Assembly (NCBI RefSeq): GCF_021653975.1
Contig: NZ_JAJKFK010000012.1
Span: forward strand, 145,777 to 209,776
DNA from: Amycolatopsis sp. GM8
GTDB taxonomy: Bacteria > Actinomycetota > Actinomycetes > Mycobacteriales > Pseudonocardiaceae
DNA: 64,000 nt
Direction of reading: 5' to 3'
Every line of letters starts with the position of its first letter. Within the stretch, counting starts at the first letter, position 1. Shown here piece by piece: positions 15,801-23,602 of the stretch. A program made the position numbers and the translations under genes. A model generated the notes under the pieces. That model was not told the DNA's origin, searched no databases, and saw nothing but the letters and a program-made list of their open reading frames with translations.

Positions 15801-17756
15801 GAGCGGGTCGGTCTCCCGCAGCAGCCGGTCGTGCGCGTCCCACTCGTACGCCGTCGCGTGGCCGAGCTCGTTCACCTCGCGCACCACCTGGTTGCGGGCG
15901 TTGAGGTGGAACTGTTTGGTGTGCCCCAACGCATCGGTGGTGCGGGTGATCCGGTTCGCGGTGTCGTATTCGAGCGTGCCGGTGAGCGCGTCGCCGGAGC
16001 CCTCGGTGCGCACGACCCGGCCGCGCTCGTCGTAGTGGTAGCGGTACCACTCGCCGTTGCGGTCGACCCATTCCACGATCCGGCCGCGGCGGTCGTAGTG
16101 GTAGTGGAACGGAATGCCCGAGGGGTTGGTGACCTCGGTGAGGTTCCCGTCGGTGTAGCCGTAGGAGACGAGCTTCAGTTCCTCGCCGTCGGGGGCGACG
16201 GCGTACAGCGCGGTGATGCGGCCGTCCTCGATGTCGAAGCGCACCCGGTGCCCGCCGCTGTGCCAGATCTCGCGCGGCGTCCCGTCGTCGTCGCGCACGA
16301 AGGCGTAGTGGTTGCCGTTGCGGTCCGACACCGACGCGAGTGGCAGCACGCCGTTGCCCGGCGCGAAGTACAGCACCCGCCCGAGGTCGCGGTCCTCGAT
16401 GACATAGCCGCCGTCGGGGGTGCGCGCGAGCGCCCGCGTAGCCCCGTACTCCGGCAGGACCCAGTTGTCGTCCGCCGGCCACGCGAACTGCTGGATCGTG
16501 CCGTCCGCCGCCGCGAAGGCGATGCCGCCCGGGTACACCTCGAGCCGCTGGTCGGCGGTGGACATCCAGGCACCGCCGAGGAGACGGCCCGCGCGGTGAC
16601 CGGAGAAGTGCGTGCGCTCGAACACCAGCGGCAGCACGCCAGCGAGTTCGGCGTCGATCTCGCTGAAGACGAGCTGCCCGGTGGACACGTCGATGGGGTC
16701 GAACTCGCATTTGACGTTGTCGGGGGAGCGCGGGTTGCCACCTTCGTCGGCAAGCGAGCGCGAGTTGGTGGCGCCGCGCGTACCCGCGCCGGACGGTGTG
16801 GTCGGCGCGTCGTCGAGACCCCGCGACGCGGTACCACCCGGCACGGTTCCGGTGGGCACGTCGTCGACGCCGCGCGCCCCGCTCGGGGTGGCGCCGCCGC
16901 CCGGGCTCGGCGGTTCGTCGATCGATTTCGCACCGGACGGCACGGTGTCCGATTTCGCGCCGGAAGGCAGCGTGTCGATCTTGCTCGGGGTCGTCTTCGC
17001 GCTGGGCTTGATGCCTTTCAGCGCCTTCCCGGCGTCGGCGAACAGCTTGCTCGCCTTACCCAGCAGCTCGCCCAGGGCCTTGAGCGCCTTGGTGAGGTTC
17101 TTGATCAGCTCGGCGAGCTGCTTGGCGGTCTTCGCCACCAGGCTGACCACCTGGGGCACCACCCAGATCAGGCCGATGCCGAGGGTGAACAGCACCTGCA
17201 GCGCCCAGGACACCATGTGGCCGACGACCTGCGCGATGATGTCGCGCACCAGCATGCGGACGGCGGCCACGACCTCACCGGCGGTCTTCACCCCGCTCGC
17301 GGCGCCCTCACAGGCCTGCGCCGTACCCGCCAGCGTCTTGGCGACTTCCTCGGCCTGCTTGCGGTAGGCATCCGCGCCCGGCCCGGTCCAGGACTGCACA
17401 TCGGCTTTGACCTGGTTCGCAAGGTCCGTGGAGACGTCGCCGACTTCCTTGGCGATGTTCTTCCAGGTCTCCGAATGCGCCGTGATCTGATCCGGATCGC
17501 CGGCCAGCGCGTCGAGCGCCTCCTTCAACGGGCCGACGTGCTCCATCAGCCAGCCGACGCCCGCGGCGAGGATCGACCCGAACGGGTCCGCGACGGCCGC
17601 GATCGCGTCCAGCCCCACACCCACGGCGCCCATCGCGACCGAAGCCCAGTCACCGGACTCGATCCCGTCCTTGATGGCCTGCCCGCCTTCGAGGAACGTG
17701 ATTCCCGAAAGTGCCGTCGTTGAGTCCTGTTTCTGCGCCACCAACGGATTCGACAT
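12810..17756 (-). CDS. WXG/Rhs-repeat polymorphic-toxin-like protein
   Basis: 1648 residues. Residues 1-160 are helical with a WXG-like turn 'SWTGPGADAY' (W123), suggesting ESX/type VII export. A hydrophobic stretch lies at about 182-206, then a Pro/Gly/Ser linker. DUF6531 begins at about 353 ('DPIDVSTGQLVFSEIDAELA'), followed by some thirty RHS/YD repeats. The Rhs core ends near 1358 ('YLSSDPLGLTGGPDPQAYVS'). The 290-residue variable tail contains 'GVLGHEPSASTHWN' and 'NFSHNRETSTYHGIEDRGRS', possibly an HNH/GH-E-like nuclease. It ends in an unusual Ser/Pro/Tyr/Gly low-complexity tail. No immunity gene follows. Confidence 0.85.
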   Translation of the reverse strand: MSNPLVAQKQDSTTALSGITFLEGGQAIKDGIESGDWASVAMGAVGVGLDAIAAVADPFGSILAAGVGWLMEHVGPLKEALDALAGDPDQITAHSETWKNIAKEVGDVSTDLANQVKADVQSWTGPGADAYRKQAEEVAKTLAGTAQACEGAASGVKTAGEVVAAVRMLVRDIIAQVVGHMVSWALQVLFTLGIGLIWVVPQVVSLVAKTAKQLAELIKNLTKALKALGELLGKASKLFADAGKALKGIKPSAKTTPSKIDTLPSGAKSDTVPSGAKSIDEPPSPGGGATPSGARGVDDVPTGTVPGGTASRGLDDAPTTPSGAGTRGATNSRSLADEGGNPRSPDNVKCEFDPIDVSTGQLVFSEIDAELAGVLPLVFERTHFSGHRAGRLLGGAWMSTADQRLEVYPGGIAFAAADGTIQQFAWPADDNWVLPEYGATRALARTPDGGYVIEDRDLGRVLYFAPGNGVLPLASVSDRNGNHYAFVRDDDGTPREIWHSGGHRVRFDIEDGRITALYAVAPDGEELKLVSYGYTDGNLTEVTNPSGIPFHYHYDRRGRIVEWVDRNGEWYRYHYDERGRVVRTEGSGDALTGTLEYDTANRITRTTDALGHTKQFHLNARNQVVREVNELGHATAYEWDAHDRLLRETDPLGRSTSFTYDELGNVVAVLRPDGHRIEIERDTFGLPVRMVEAPGVVVTWQYDDRGNVLSRTEPDGATTTYEYDGLGHLAAVTDPAGVTQTVACDAAGLPIAVTDAGGATTRYERDALGRLAAVGEPTGAVERFGYTPDGLPAWHQHADGTVERWIYDGEGNNRVHAGRVGAVTRAEPTHFDLPSSQVNPDGSQVGFSYDQQLRLTSVTNETGEVWRYEYDPAGNLVSETDFSGVTLSYRYDAAGQLSQVTNGAGETIAFTRNALGEVVESVAGGVRTRFAYDAGGHLLSVDDGTTRVEYRRDLTGRVLAESVNGRTVHSEYDAAGRRVRRVTPAGAETTWEYDDAGLPSVVRAGARSLRFEHDLAGRETRRVLGSGAALTQSWTPGGQIATQAVRGAAGDLRQERTYLYRGDGLPTHVHDRLAGPREFGLDELGRVTDVWTPQWTEQYAYDAAGRIAGAEWPSQTTADTRGARTMSGALVTAAGRERYTHDGNGRLIRREHENGATWHYRWDAHDHLVAVRTPEGDEWRYTYDPLGRRVRKEHVARDGATVVGRVDFVWDDQTLVEEIRSGPEGTEITVWDYELDGVSPMLQRQRANRGGPQWTEERFHAVVVDSSGAPAELLDEQGGVVPLARMSLFGSTVGENVAGADIPLRYPGQYFDAETGLHYNFHRYYDPSLARYLSSDPLGLTGGPDPQAYVSNPLVAMDPLGLKGCGNSSSGSSSGRRRRNTGSGTTPSLARRETSPGGSVYEARPPGGAYAGANRRHAAGYDNPSHSHSAMLPLWQRAAVSPEPPNLSRTEQRDWLMDPNRRFRATTPGGSDTGIITGHSSGVLGHEPSASTHWNTGGMDQTRASNFSHNRETSTYHGIEDRGRSDASGASEPRYTSPGPSSGGHRSYWDRQDPGFSSQGGPWSSWEKVPPPSSSTRPPASSSSSSRYYPPSSYRPPTAYTPSGPGPIRRQSSSSGYQPYPSFGRSNSSSGGGGYSNSSSSNVYGRRW

Positions 17757-17777
17757 ACGGGCACCACCTCATCGCGT

Positions 17778-17801
17778 TACACCCTGATTCAACCGGGTGT
17801 A
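17778..17801. promoter_or_regulatory. Inverted repeat upstream of the Rhs gene
   Basis: TACACCC (17778-17784) pairs with GGGTGTA (17795-17801) across 10 bp, about 25 bp upstream of the Rhs start. The position suits a dimeric repressor operator. No adjacent regulator gene identifies the binding protein. Confidence 0.45.
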
Positions 17802-17914
17802 GAAGTAACGGAACATCACTCAGTAGCGGGCAAGAGTAACTGCTCGTTCGCGGGCTCCCGCAAGCGGCCCGACCGAACGATCTGTCTCGTCCACGCCGTG
17901 CCTAGGATGAGCGA

Positions 17915-18745
17915 ATGGAGCATGTGCACGCGGGCAAGGTTCGCGACCTCTATCGCGATGGCGACGACATCCTGCTCGTGGCGTCAGACCGGATCTCGGT
18001 CTACGACGTGGTGCTGCCCACGCCGGTGCCCGGCAAGGGCGCGCTACTCACCCAGCTGTCGAACTGGTGGTTTGAGTACTTCCGCGACGTCGTGCCCAAT
18101 CACGTGCTGTCCACGACGGACGTTCCCGAGGAGTTCGCCGGCCGCGCGGTCCGGTGCCGGCCGCTGAAGATGGTGCAGGTCGAATGCATCGCGCGCGGCT
18201 ACCTGGCCGGACTCGGCCTGCGCGAGTACCAGAAGTACGGCACCGTTTCCGGTGTCGCGCTGCCGCCCGGGCTCGAAGAGGGCAGCAAGCTGCCGGAGCC
18301 GATCTTCACGCCGACCACGAAGGCGAGCGAGGGGCACGACGAGTTCATCACGTTCGACGACGTGGTGAAACAGGAAGGCCAGGAGACCGCCGAGCGGCTG
18401 CGTGCACTGACCCTGGACATCTACCGTCGCGGCGCCGAGCACGCGGCGGGTCGCGGGATCATCGTCGCGGACACGAAACTGGAGTTCGGCTGGGATTCCG
18501 CGGGGGTGCTGACCCTCGGCGACGAGGTGCTCACGTCCGACTCGTCACGGTTCTGGCCGGCGGACCAGTGGGAGCCGGGACGCCCGCAGTACGCGTTCGA
18601 CAAGCAGTTCGTCCGGGAGTGGGCGACGGGAACGGGCTGGGACAAGACCGAACCCGGCCCGGAAATCCCGGCGGACGTCGTCGAAGCGACGCGGCGCCGG
18701 TACACGGAAGCCTACGAGCGGATCACCGGCCGCACCTGCTCGTAA
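17915..18745 (+). CDS. purC: Phosphoribosylaminoimidazole-succinocarboxamide synthase
   Basis: 276 residues. It opens with 'HAGKVRDLYRDGDDILLVAS' and continues with 'DRISVYDVVLPTPVPGKGAL', the nucleotide-binding core of SAICAR synthetase. Further motifs are 'VECIARGYLAG', 'TTKASEGHDEFITFDDV' and 'IVADTKLEFG' with the metal/aspartate-binding region. The enzyme couples aspartate to CAIR using ATP in step 8 of purine synthesis. ATG 17915 gives the canonical N-terminus. It stands alone here without other pur genes and ends at a strong hairpin terminator. Confidence 0.96.
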   Translation: MEHVHAGKVRDLYRDGDDILLVASDRISVYDVVLPTPVPGKGALLTQLSNWWFEYFRDVVPNHVLSTTDVPEEFAGRAVRCRPLKMVQVECIARGYLAGLGLREYQKYGTVSGVALPPGLEEGSKLPEPIFTPTTKASEGHDEFITFDDVVKQEGQETAERLRALTLDIYRRGAEHAAGRGIIVADTKLEFGWDSAGVLTLGDEVLTSDSSRFWPADQWEPGRPQYAFDKQFVREWATGTGWDKTEPGPEIPADVVEATRRRYTEAYERITGRTCS

Positions 18746-18761
18746 CTGGTCCTAAAAGGAC

Positions 18762-18794
18762 GGGGCTGCCCCGGAGAACATCCGAGGCAGCCCC
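18762..18794. terminator. Bidirectional terminator between purC and the LGFP gene
   Basis: GGGGCTGCC (18762-18770) pairs with GGCAGCCCC (18786-18794), extended inward by CCGG/CCG around AGAACA. It lies in the 58-bp gap between two convergent stops. Confidence 0.8.
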
Positions 18795-18803
18795 GAAACC
18801 CGA

Positions 18804-21800
18804 TCACCGGTAGGTGTCGACCACCGCGCCGTTGGAGAACCAGAACGTGATCCACCCGTGCACGAAGTCGTTCCGGCGCCCGCCGTCGATGCCGTACTCA
18901 TCGGACGTCGGGTAGCCGAGCCGGCCCGCCTCCCAGCCCAGCGCCGCCCACTTCTGCCGGATCAGACCGTAGATCGCCGAGGCAGGCGTGCTCGGGCTCC
19001 AGTAGATCGAACCCTGCTTGCTGAAGTGGTTGTACCGGCCGATGCCGTCCGGCGTGGTCGACTCGTCGGTCACCGGGTACCCGAGCGGGCCCGCCTCCCA
19101 GCCGGTCGCCGCCCACTTGTCCCGGATCGCACCGTGGATCGACCACGGGCCGTTCGCCGGCGTCCAGTAGATCGAGCCGTTGTTGCTGAAGTGGTTGTAC
19201 CGGCCCACCCCGTCCGGCGTGCCCTGTTCGTCGGTCACCGGATAGCCGAGCGGACCCGTCTCCCAGCCCAGCGCCGCCCACTTGGCCCGGATCTGACCCT
19301 GGATGGAATGCGCCCCGGTGTTCGGCGTCCAATAGATCGACGCACCGTCCGCCCGCGAGAAGTGGTTGAACCTCCCGACCCCATCCGGAGTCGTCAGCTC
19401 ATCGGTCACCGGATAGCCGAGCGGACCCGTCTCCCAGCCCAGCGCCGCCCACTTGGCCCGGATCTGACCCTGGATGGAATGCGCCCCGGTGTTCGGCGTC
19501 CAGTAGATCGACGCACCGCCCCCGCCCGTGAAGTGGTTGTACCGGCCGACTCCGTCCGGCGTGCCCTGTTCGTCGGTGACCGGGTAGCCCAGGCTGCTCG
19601 CCGGGCCACCGACCGCCTTGTACTCGGTCAGAATCGCGCCCATCACCACATGCGGGCCGGTGGCCGCGGACCAGTAGATGGTGCCACCGCGGAAGTCCTG
19701 CGCCTCGCCGCCGTTGGCCGTCGGGTACTGCGCCGACACCGGGTCGCTCAGCACCGAACCGCGCGCACCACCGAGCTGGTTGTAGTAGTCGGTGATCGGG
19801 TCCGTGTTTCCTTGCAGGGTCACGTATTGCGCGCTCTGGCCGTCGTCGGCCGTGACCTCGTACGTCGCCGTCGCCGGGTTGGCGTCGGTCGGTGTGAAGG
19901 TCACGCTCTGCTGCAGCGAATCACCCGCCGAGATCGGCTGTCCCTCACCGAGCGGGCTCGCGCTGGAGAACACCCCTGCCGGCGCCTTCGCCTTCAGGAT
20001 CTGCAACGGGATCGTGCCGGTGTTCGACACGGTGAACGACAGCGTCACCGACTGTCCAACCGGGACGGTGTGGAAGTCCAGCACCGCCGGTTCGAGCGTC
20101 AGATGCGCCTGCCCCGTCAAGGCGATACCGGTGACGGGCACCGTCACCGAACCCTGGTCGCTCGACACGACAAGCTGCGAACTGTTGACGGTCCCGGTGT
20201 CGGTGCCGTTGACCGGGGTGTAGGTGACCGGGATCGTCACGGACGCGCCCGCGGCCAGCACCGTGCCGGAGGCCGGCACATTGTCCACAGTGAACGGACC
20301 GGTCGGCGAAGTCACGCCGGTGATCGTCTCGGATGTCGTGCCCGTGTTGAGAATGTTGACGCTCAGTTCCTTCGCCGCGCCGGTGCGGACCTGTTGGAAG
20401 TCCAGCGACGCAGGTGTTGCGCCGAGACCGGGCTGGGTGCCCTGGCCGTGCAGGTCCATCGCGGTGTCACCGACGTTCGTGTGGAACGTCAGGCTGCCCG
20501 TCGACCCACCCCAAGTCGTTGGCGTGTAAGAGATCGGCACGTTCAGGGTCTGGCCCTTGACCAGGCTCACCGGCGTGGTGAGCGAGGACGTGAACGGCGC
20601 GTCCGCGGACACGCTGTTCACCGTGAGGTTCTGGTTCGCGGTGACCGTGACGGACGCGTTCGCCGTGCTGCCGACCGCGGCCGAGCCGAAGTCGTACGGT
20701 TTCGTCACCAGTGGTGAGGTGGTCGGCCGGCCGAAGCCGAGGACCTTGCCGTCGCGCGTGCCGACGTACACACGGCCGTTGTCGGTCGCGGGCACGGCGA
20801 ACTTCACGGCCGTGCCGATCGGCGCGGAGTAGCGCATCTTCAGCACCCCGTTGACCGGCACCGGGTCATACGCGCGCAGCTGGGCGTTCGCGCCGTTCGG
20901 GCCGGTGCTGTAGATGACCCACACGAGCGCCGAGCCCGACGTGGTGCCGGTCGAGGTGACCACCGGCGAGCCCGAGGTGTAGCCGAAGTTGTCGCTCGTC
21001 GTGCCGACGGAGGTCAGCGACGGGCCGGTCGACGAGTACTTCAGCGCCCGCAACGGTCCGTTGCTGCCGACGACGTAGACGTAACCGCCGTCGCCGCCCC
21101 AGAAACCGGGGCGCCCCCACACGCCCTGGAACGGGCCTGCCATGTCGACGACCGCGTCGCCGCCGTTCGGCCCCTGCCCCGCCCCGCCGAGGTGATCGGC
21201 GTCGAGCAGGTAGATCCGGCCGTCCTTGCCGACCTGGACGACGAGGTGGGGATGCGCGCTGGTGCCGAAGTTCGACGGCAGCGCCATCGGGCCGCCCGAG
21301 CCCAGATCGGCGTCGTCCTGGTTGAGCTTGGTGCTGTCGTGCGGGCTGAAGAAGCTTTGCGGGGTAAGGGATCCGTCACTGTTGACCGCCAGCCGCACGA
21401 CCGACTCACCGAGCGTCGCCGGCGGGGTGTCGCCGGGACCCGGCGCGGGTGCGATGCCGTTGCCGGTCGCGACGATGATGCGGCCGGACCCGTCGGACGT
21501 CAGGCCCGAGCCGGACTGCCAAATCCCGCCTTCGTCGGACGCGGCGGCCTCGGTGGCCCACATGGTGGTCTGGACCCCGCTCGACGCGTTGACACCCACG
21601 ATGTAGCCGACGTACGGCGTGTAGTCGCAGTGGCTGGCGAACCCGGCGTAGACGACCCCGTCGAGCAACAGCAGGCCGGGGCGCTGCATCGCGGTCATCG
21701 GGTTGAACGGCACGTTCGGGTTGTTGGTCGGCGCGCCCTTGATCGTGGTCGGGAAGCCCGCTCGCTCGGCACCGGTCTTCGCGTCCAGCGCGTGCAGGTA

Positions 21801-22280
21801 CCAGTGCGGGTGCTGGGGATCGGGCCCGTCGTTGACCTTCGAGGTCAGGTAGACGGTGCCGGTCGACGGGTCGTACACGGGCGTCGCACTGACACCGATC
21901 GTCGGCACGAGGTCACCGCAGTTGACGGTGGACACCGGCCACGCGGGTCCGAAGTTGACGCTCCAGCGCTGCGCGCCGGTCACCGCGTCGAGGCCGTAGA
22001 CCTTGTTGTTCTCGGTCGCGGTGATCACGATGCCACCGGCCACCACCGGCTGGGCATAGACCTGACCGTCCACGCTCGCGGAGAACAGCTGGCCGAAGTC
22101 GGCGGCGCTCACCTGAGAGGGCACCAAGCCGGCTTCGTCGCTGTCCCAGCCGGTGCGCAGCGAGTCGTGCGCCGCCGTCGTGTTGTCGGCGAGGGCGCTG
22201 GGCGCGACGCACAACGCAACAAGAAGAGAAATTACGGAGAGTAGAAGAATCCGGACAGCACGACGAGACCGGATGAACAA
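18804..22280 (-). CDS. Secreted PQQ-like beta-propeller protein with Ig-like and LGFP repeats
   Basis: 1158 residues from TTG 22280, chosen because GGAGG lies 4 bases upstream. A signal peptide spans about 1-32 (RILLLSVISLLVALCVAPSA). Residues about 35-540 are a PQQ/quinoprotein-like beta-propeller ('KVYGLDAVTGAQRWSVNF', 'YLHALDAKTGAE'). Residues about 545-860 are three choice-of-anchor D/ASPM-like Ig domains ('LDFQQVRTGAAKELSVNI', 'LDFHTVPVGQSVTLSFTV'). Residues about 870-1158 hold five LGFP repeats, each with LGYP and 'TPDGVGRYNHF'. LGFP repeats are thought to bind the actinobacterial cell wall, so the enzyme is probably wall-attached. The role is unknown. Confidence 0.85.
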   Translation of the reverse strand: MFIRSRRAVRILLLSVISLLVALCVAPSALADNTTAAHDSLRTGWDSDEAGLVPSQVSAADFGQLFSASVDGQVYAQPVVAGGIVITATENNKVYGLDAVTGAQRWSVNFGPAWPVSTVNCGDLVPTIGVSATPVYDPSTGTVYLTSKVNDGPDPQHPHWYLHALDAKTGAERAGFPTTIKGAPTNNPNVPFNPMTAMQRPGLLLLDGVVYAGFASHCDYTPYVGYIVGVNASSGVQTTMWATEAAASDEGGIWQSGSGLTSDGSGRIIVATGNGIAPAPGPGDTPPATLGESVVRLAVNSDGSLTPQSFFSPHDSTKLNQDDADLGSGGPMALPSNFGTSAHPHLVVQVGKDGRIYLLDADHLGGAGQGPNGGDAVVDMAGPFQGVWGRPGFWGGDGGYVYVVGSNGPLRALKYSSTGPSLTSVGTTSDNFGYTSGSPVVTSTGTTSGSALVWVIYSTGPNGANAQLRAYDPVPVNGVLKMRYSAPIGTAVKFAVPATDNGRVYVGTRDGKVLGFGRPTTSPLVTKPYDFGSAAVGSTANASVTVTANQNLTVNSVSADAPFTSSLTTPVSLVKGQTLNVPISYTPTTWGGSTGSLTFHTNVGDTAMDLHGQGTQPGLGATPASLDFQQVRTGAAKELSVNILNTGTTSETITGVTSPTGPFTVDNVPASGTVLAAGASVTIPVTYTPVNGTDTGTVNSSQLVVSSDQGSVTVPVTGIALTGQAHLTLEPAVLDFHTVPVGQSVTLSFTVSNTGTIPLQILKAKAPAGVFSSASPLGEGQPISAGDSLQQSVTFTPTDANPATATYEVTADDGQSAQYVTLQGNTDPITDYYNQLGGARGSVLSDPVSAQYPTANGGEAQDFRGGTIYWSAATGPHVVMGAILTEYKAVGGPASSLGYPVTDEQGTPDGVGRYNHFTGGGGASIYWTPNTGAHSIQGQIRAKWAALGWETGPLGYPVTDELTTPDGVGRFNHFSRADGASIYWTPNTGAHSIQGQIRAKWAALGWETGPLGYPVTDEQGTPDGVGRYNHFSNNGSIYWTPANGPWSIHGAIRDKWAATGWEAGPLGYPVTDESTTPDGIGRYNHFSKQGSIYWSPSTPASAIYGLIRQKWAALGWEAGRLGYPTSDEYGIDGGRRNDFVHGWITFWFSNGAVVDTYR

Positions 22281-22414
22281 AGTGCCTCCATGGCGCCATT
22301 GGGACGCAACGGTCGCGTCACCCTGCAACAGACACTTCGACGGATCACTCGATCGTGTTACAGGTCAAGATCACCGATGGGTAACGACTATCGGCGAACG
22401 GTTAGCCTGGAGCC

Positions 22415-22702
22415 ATGACCACTGCGCACGAAACCGCCGTCGAGTTCTACTGGCGGCCCGGCTGCGGGTTCTGCATGATGCTGCGCGCCCACCTCAAGCG
22501 CGCCGGCCTTCCCTTGCACGAGGTCAACATCTGGGAGGACAAGGCGGCTGCGACGCGTGTCCGCGAGGTCGCGGACGGCAACGAGACCGTGCCGACGGTG
22601 TTCGTCGGACCGGTCGCGATGGTCAACCCGGACATCGACCAGGTGCTCACCGCCGTCCGCGAGCACGCACCCGCGCTCCTCGAGGCTCACACGAACGGGT
22701 AA
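22415..22702 (+). CDS. Mycoredoxin (glutaredoxin-like)
   Basis: 95 residues with the thioredoxin-fold start 'VEFYWRPGCGFCMMLRAHLK': active-site C17-GF-C20. A 'NETVPTVFVGPVAMVNPD' cis-proline loop (TVP) follows. This is the size and sequence pattern of Mrx1-type mycoredoxins, which use mycothiol to reduce mixed disulfides. It matches the mycothiol dehydrogenase gene at 47.4 kb. ATG 22415 follows GGAG at short spacing. It is divergent from the large LGFP gene. Confidence 0.88.
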   Translation: MTTAHETAVEFYWRPGCGFCMMLRAHLKRAGLPLHEVNIWEDKAAATRVREVADGNETVPTVFVGPVAMVNPDIDQVLTAVREHAPALLEAHTNG

Positions 22703-22897
22703 CCCTGGACCCGCACTCCACCGTTTGCCCCAACGGGCACTACACCGGTTGCGGAAGGTCGCGAAAACCGGCGCCTAACGATGTTCAGCGATACGGTCAG
22801 TGATTTTCCGCGTCTTTTCCACCCCTGACCATTGACGGACGGCCGGGCTGCGCTACAAATACCGTGGCGCTTTCCCTCCGTTCGAAAGGTATGTCCG

Positions 22898-23437
22898 GTG
22901 AACGACGAAGTGTCGGTGGCCGCACTGCTCGAACGAGAGGGCTGGGAAGAGCCGCGCCGCAGGCCGAACGGCCGCATGCGGATGACGGCGGTGATGCTCG
23001 CGGTCGTGCTCGGCTGCGGTCTCGCGGCGCTGCTGGTCCACTTCGGATCGCAGAGTTCGGAGGCGGACTCACCGTCCGTGTTCAACCTGCCACACCCGCC
23101 GACCGGCGGCCTCGCGGGCGGCGGGGTGCCTTCCGCACCAGGCGCTTCCGAGGTGACCGCGACCAACACGACGGTCGTGGTGACCAACCAGGCGCCGGGC
23201 GGGGTCGTCGCCGGGATCAACGAGAATCCCAGACGTTCCCGGACCACCACCAGCGAGACGACGACCGTCACCGTGACCGACTCCACCGATCCGGGCGTCG
23301 GCGATCCGGCCGCCACCGGCCCCTCGGTCACCACGACGCCGGCCACCAGCGGTCAGGCCTCGAATTCGGCACCCCATTCGACGAGCCCAACCAGGACTTC
23401 GCCAACGTGCATTCTGTTCCTTCTCTGCACGCGCTAA
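22898..23437 (+). CDS. Membrane-anchored hypothetical protein with Thr-rich tail
   Basis: 179 residues from GTG 22898 (VNDEVSVAALLEREGWEEPR), with AAAGG upstream. The short cytoplasmic N-terminus is followed by one transmembrane helix (MTAVMLAVVLGCGLAALLVH, about 35-54). Then comes a low-complexity exterior rich in Thr, Ser, Pro and Gly ('RTTTSETTTVTVTDST'). It ends 'TCILFLLCTR', a hydrophobic tip with two Cys. No known domain is visible. It may be a wall-spanning stalk protein. The original start could be further upstream, but that region lacks protein-like character. Confidence 0.65.
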   Translation: MNDEVSVAALLEREGWEEPRRRPNGRMRMTAVMLAVVLGCGLAALLVHFGSQSSEADSPSVFNLPHPPTGGLAGGGVPSAPGASEVTATNTTVVVTNQAPGGVVAGINENPRRSRTTTSETTTVTVTDSTDPGVGDPAATGPSVTTTPATSGQASNSAPHSTSPTRTSPTCILFLLCTR

Positions 23438-23556
23438 TTCCGGATAGCGCTTTCAAAAATCCGCGCGTCGCGCCTCGGCCAAATCTGTTGGTCAATTACT
23501 CACTAATACATCGCACGTCGAGGAAAATCACGACTAGGTAACCGTGGGCAACGAAA

Positions 23557-23598
23557 CCCCCTTATCGGGCGAAAAGAGGTAAGGCACCCAAAAGGGGG
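23557..23598 (+). promoter_or_regulatory. Hairpin that can sequester the ribosome-binding site of the next gene
   Basis: CCCCCTT (23557-23563) is complementary to AAGGGGG (23592-23598), which is the Shine-Dalgarno sequence directly before ATG 23603. Pairing across 28 nt would hide the ribosome site. I cannot match it to a known riboswitch class. Confidence 0.4.
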
Positions 23599-23602
23599 AT
23601 AC

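Noticed and set aside
14718..17723. A 1001-codon open frame antisense to the Rhs gene
   Set aside because: It is an artefact of high GC content: Arg/Ala/Val/Gly-rich without motifs, exactly opposite a gene with clear RHS repeats.
23438..23602. c-di-AMP or other known riboswitch before the sugar-dehydrogenase-like gene
   Set aside because: The expected conserved blocks are not visible; only a simple hairpin covering the ribosome site is supported.
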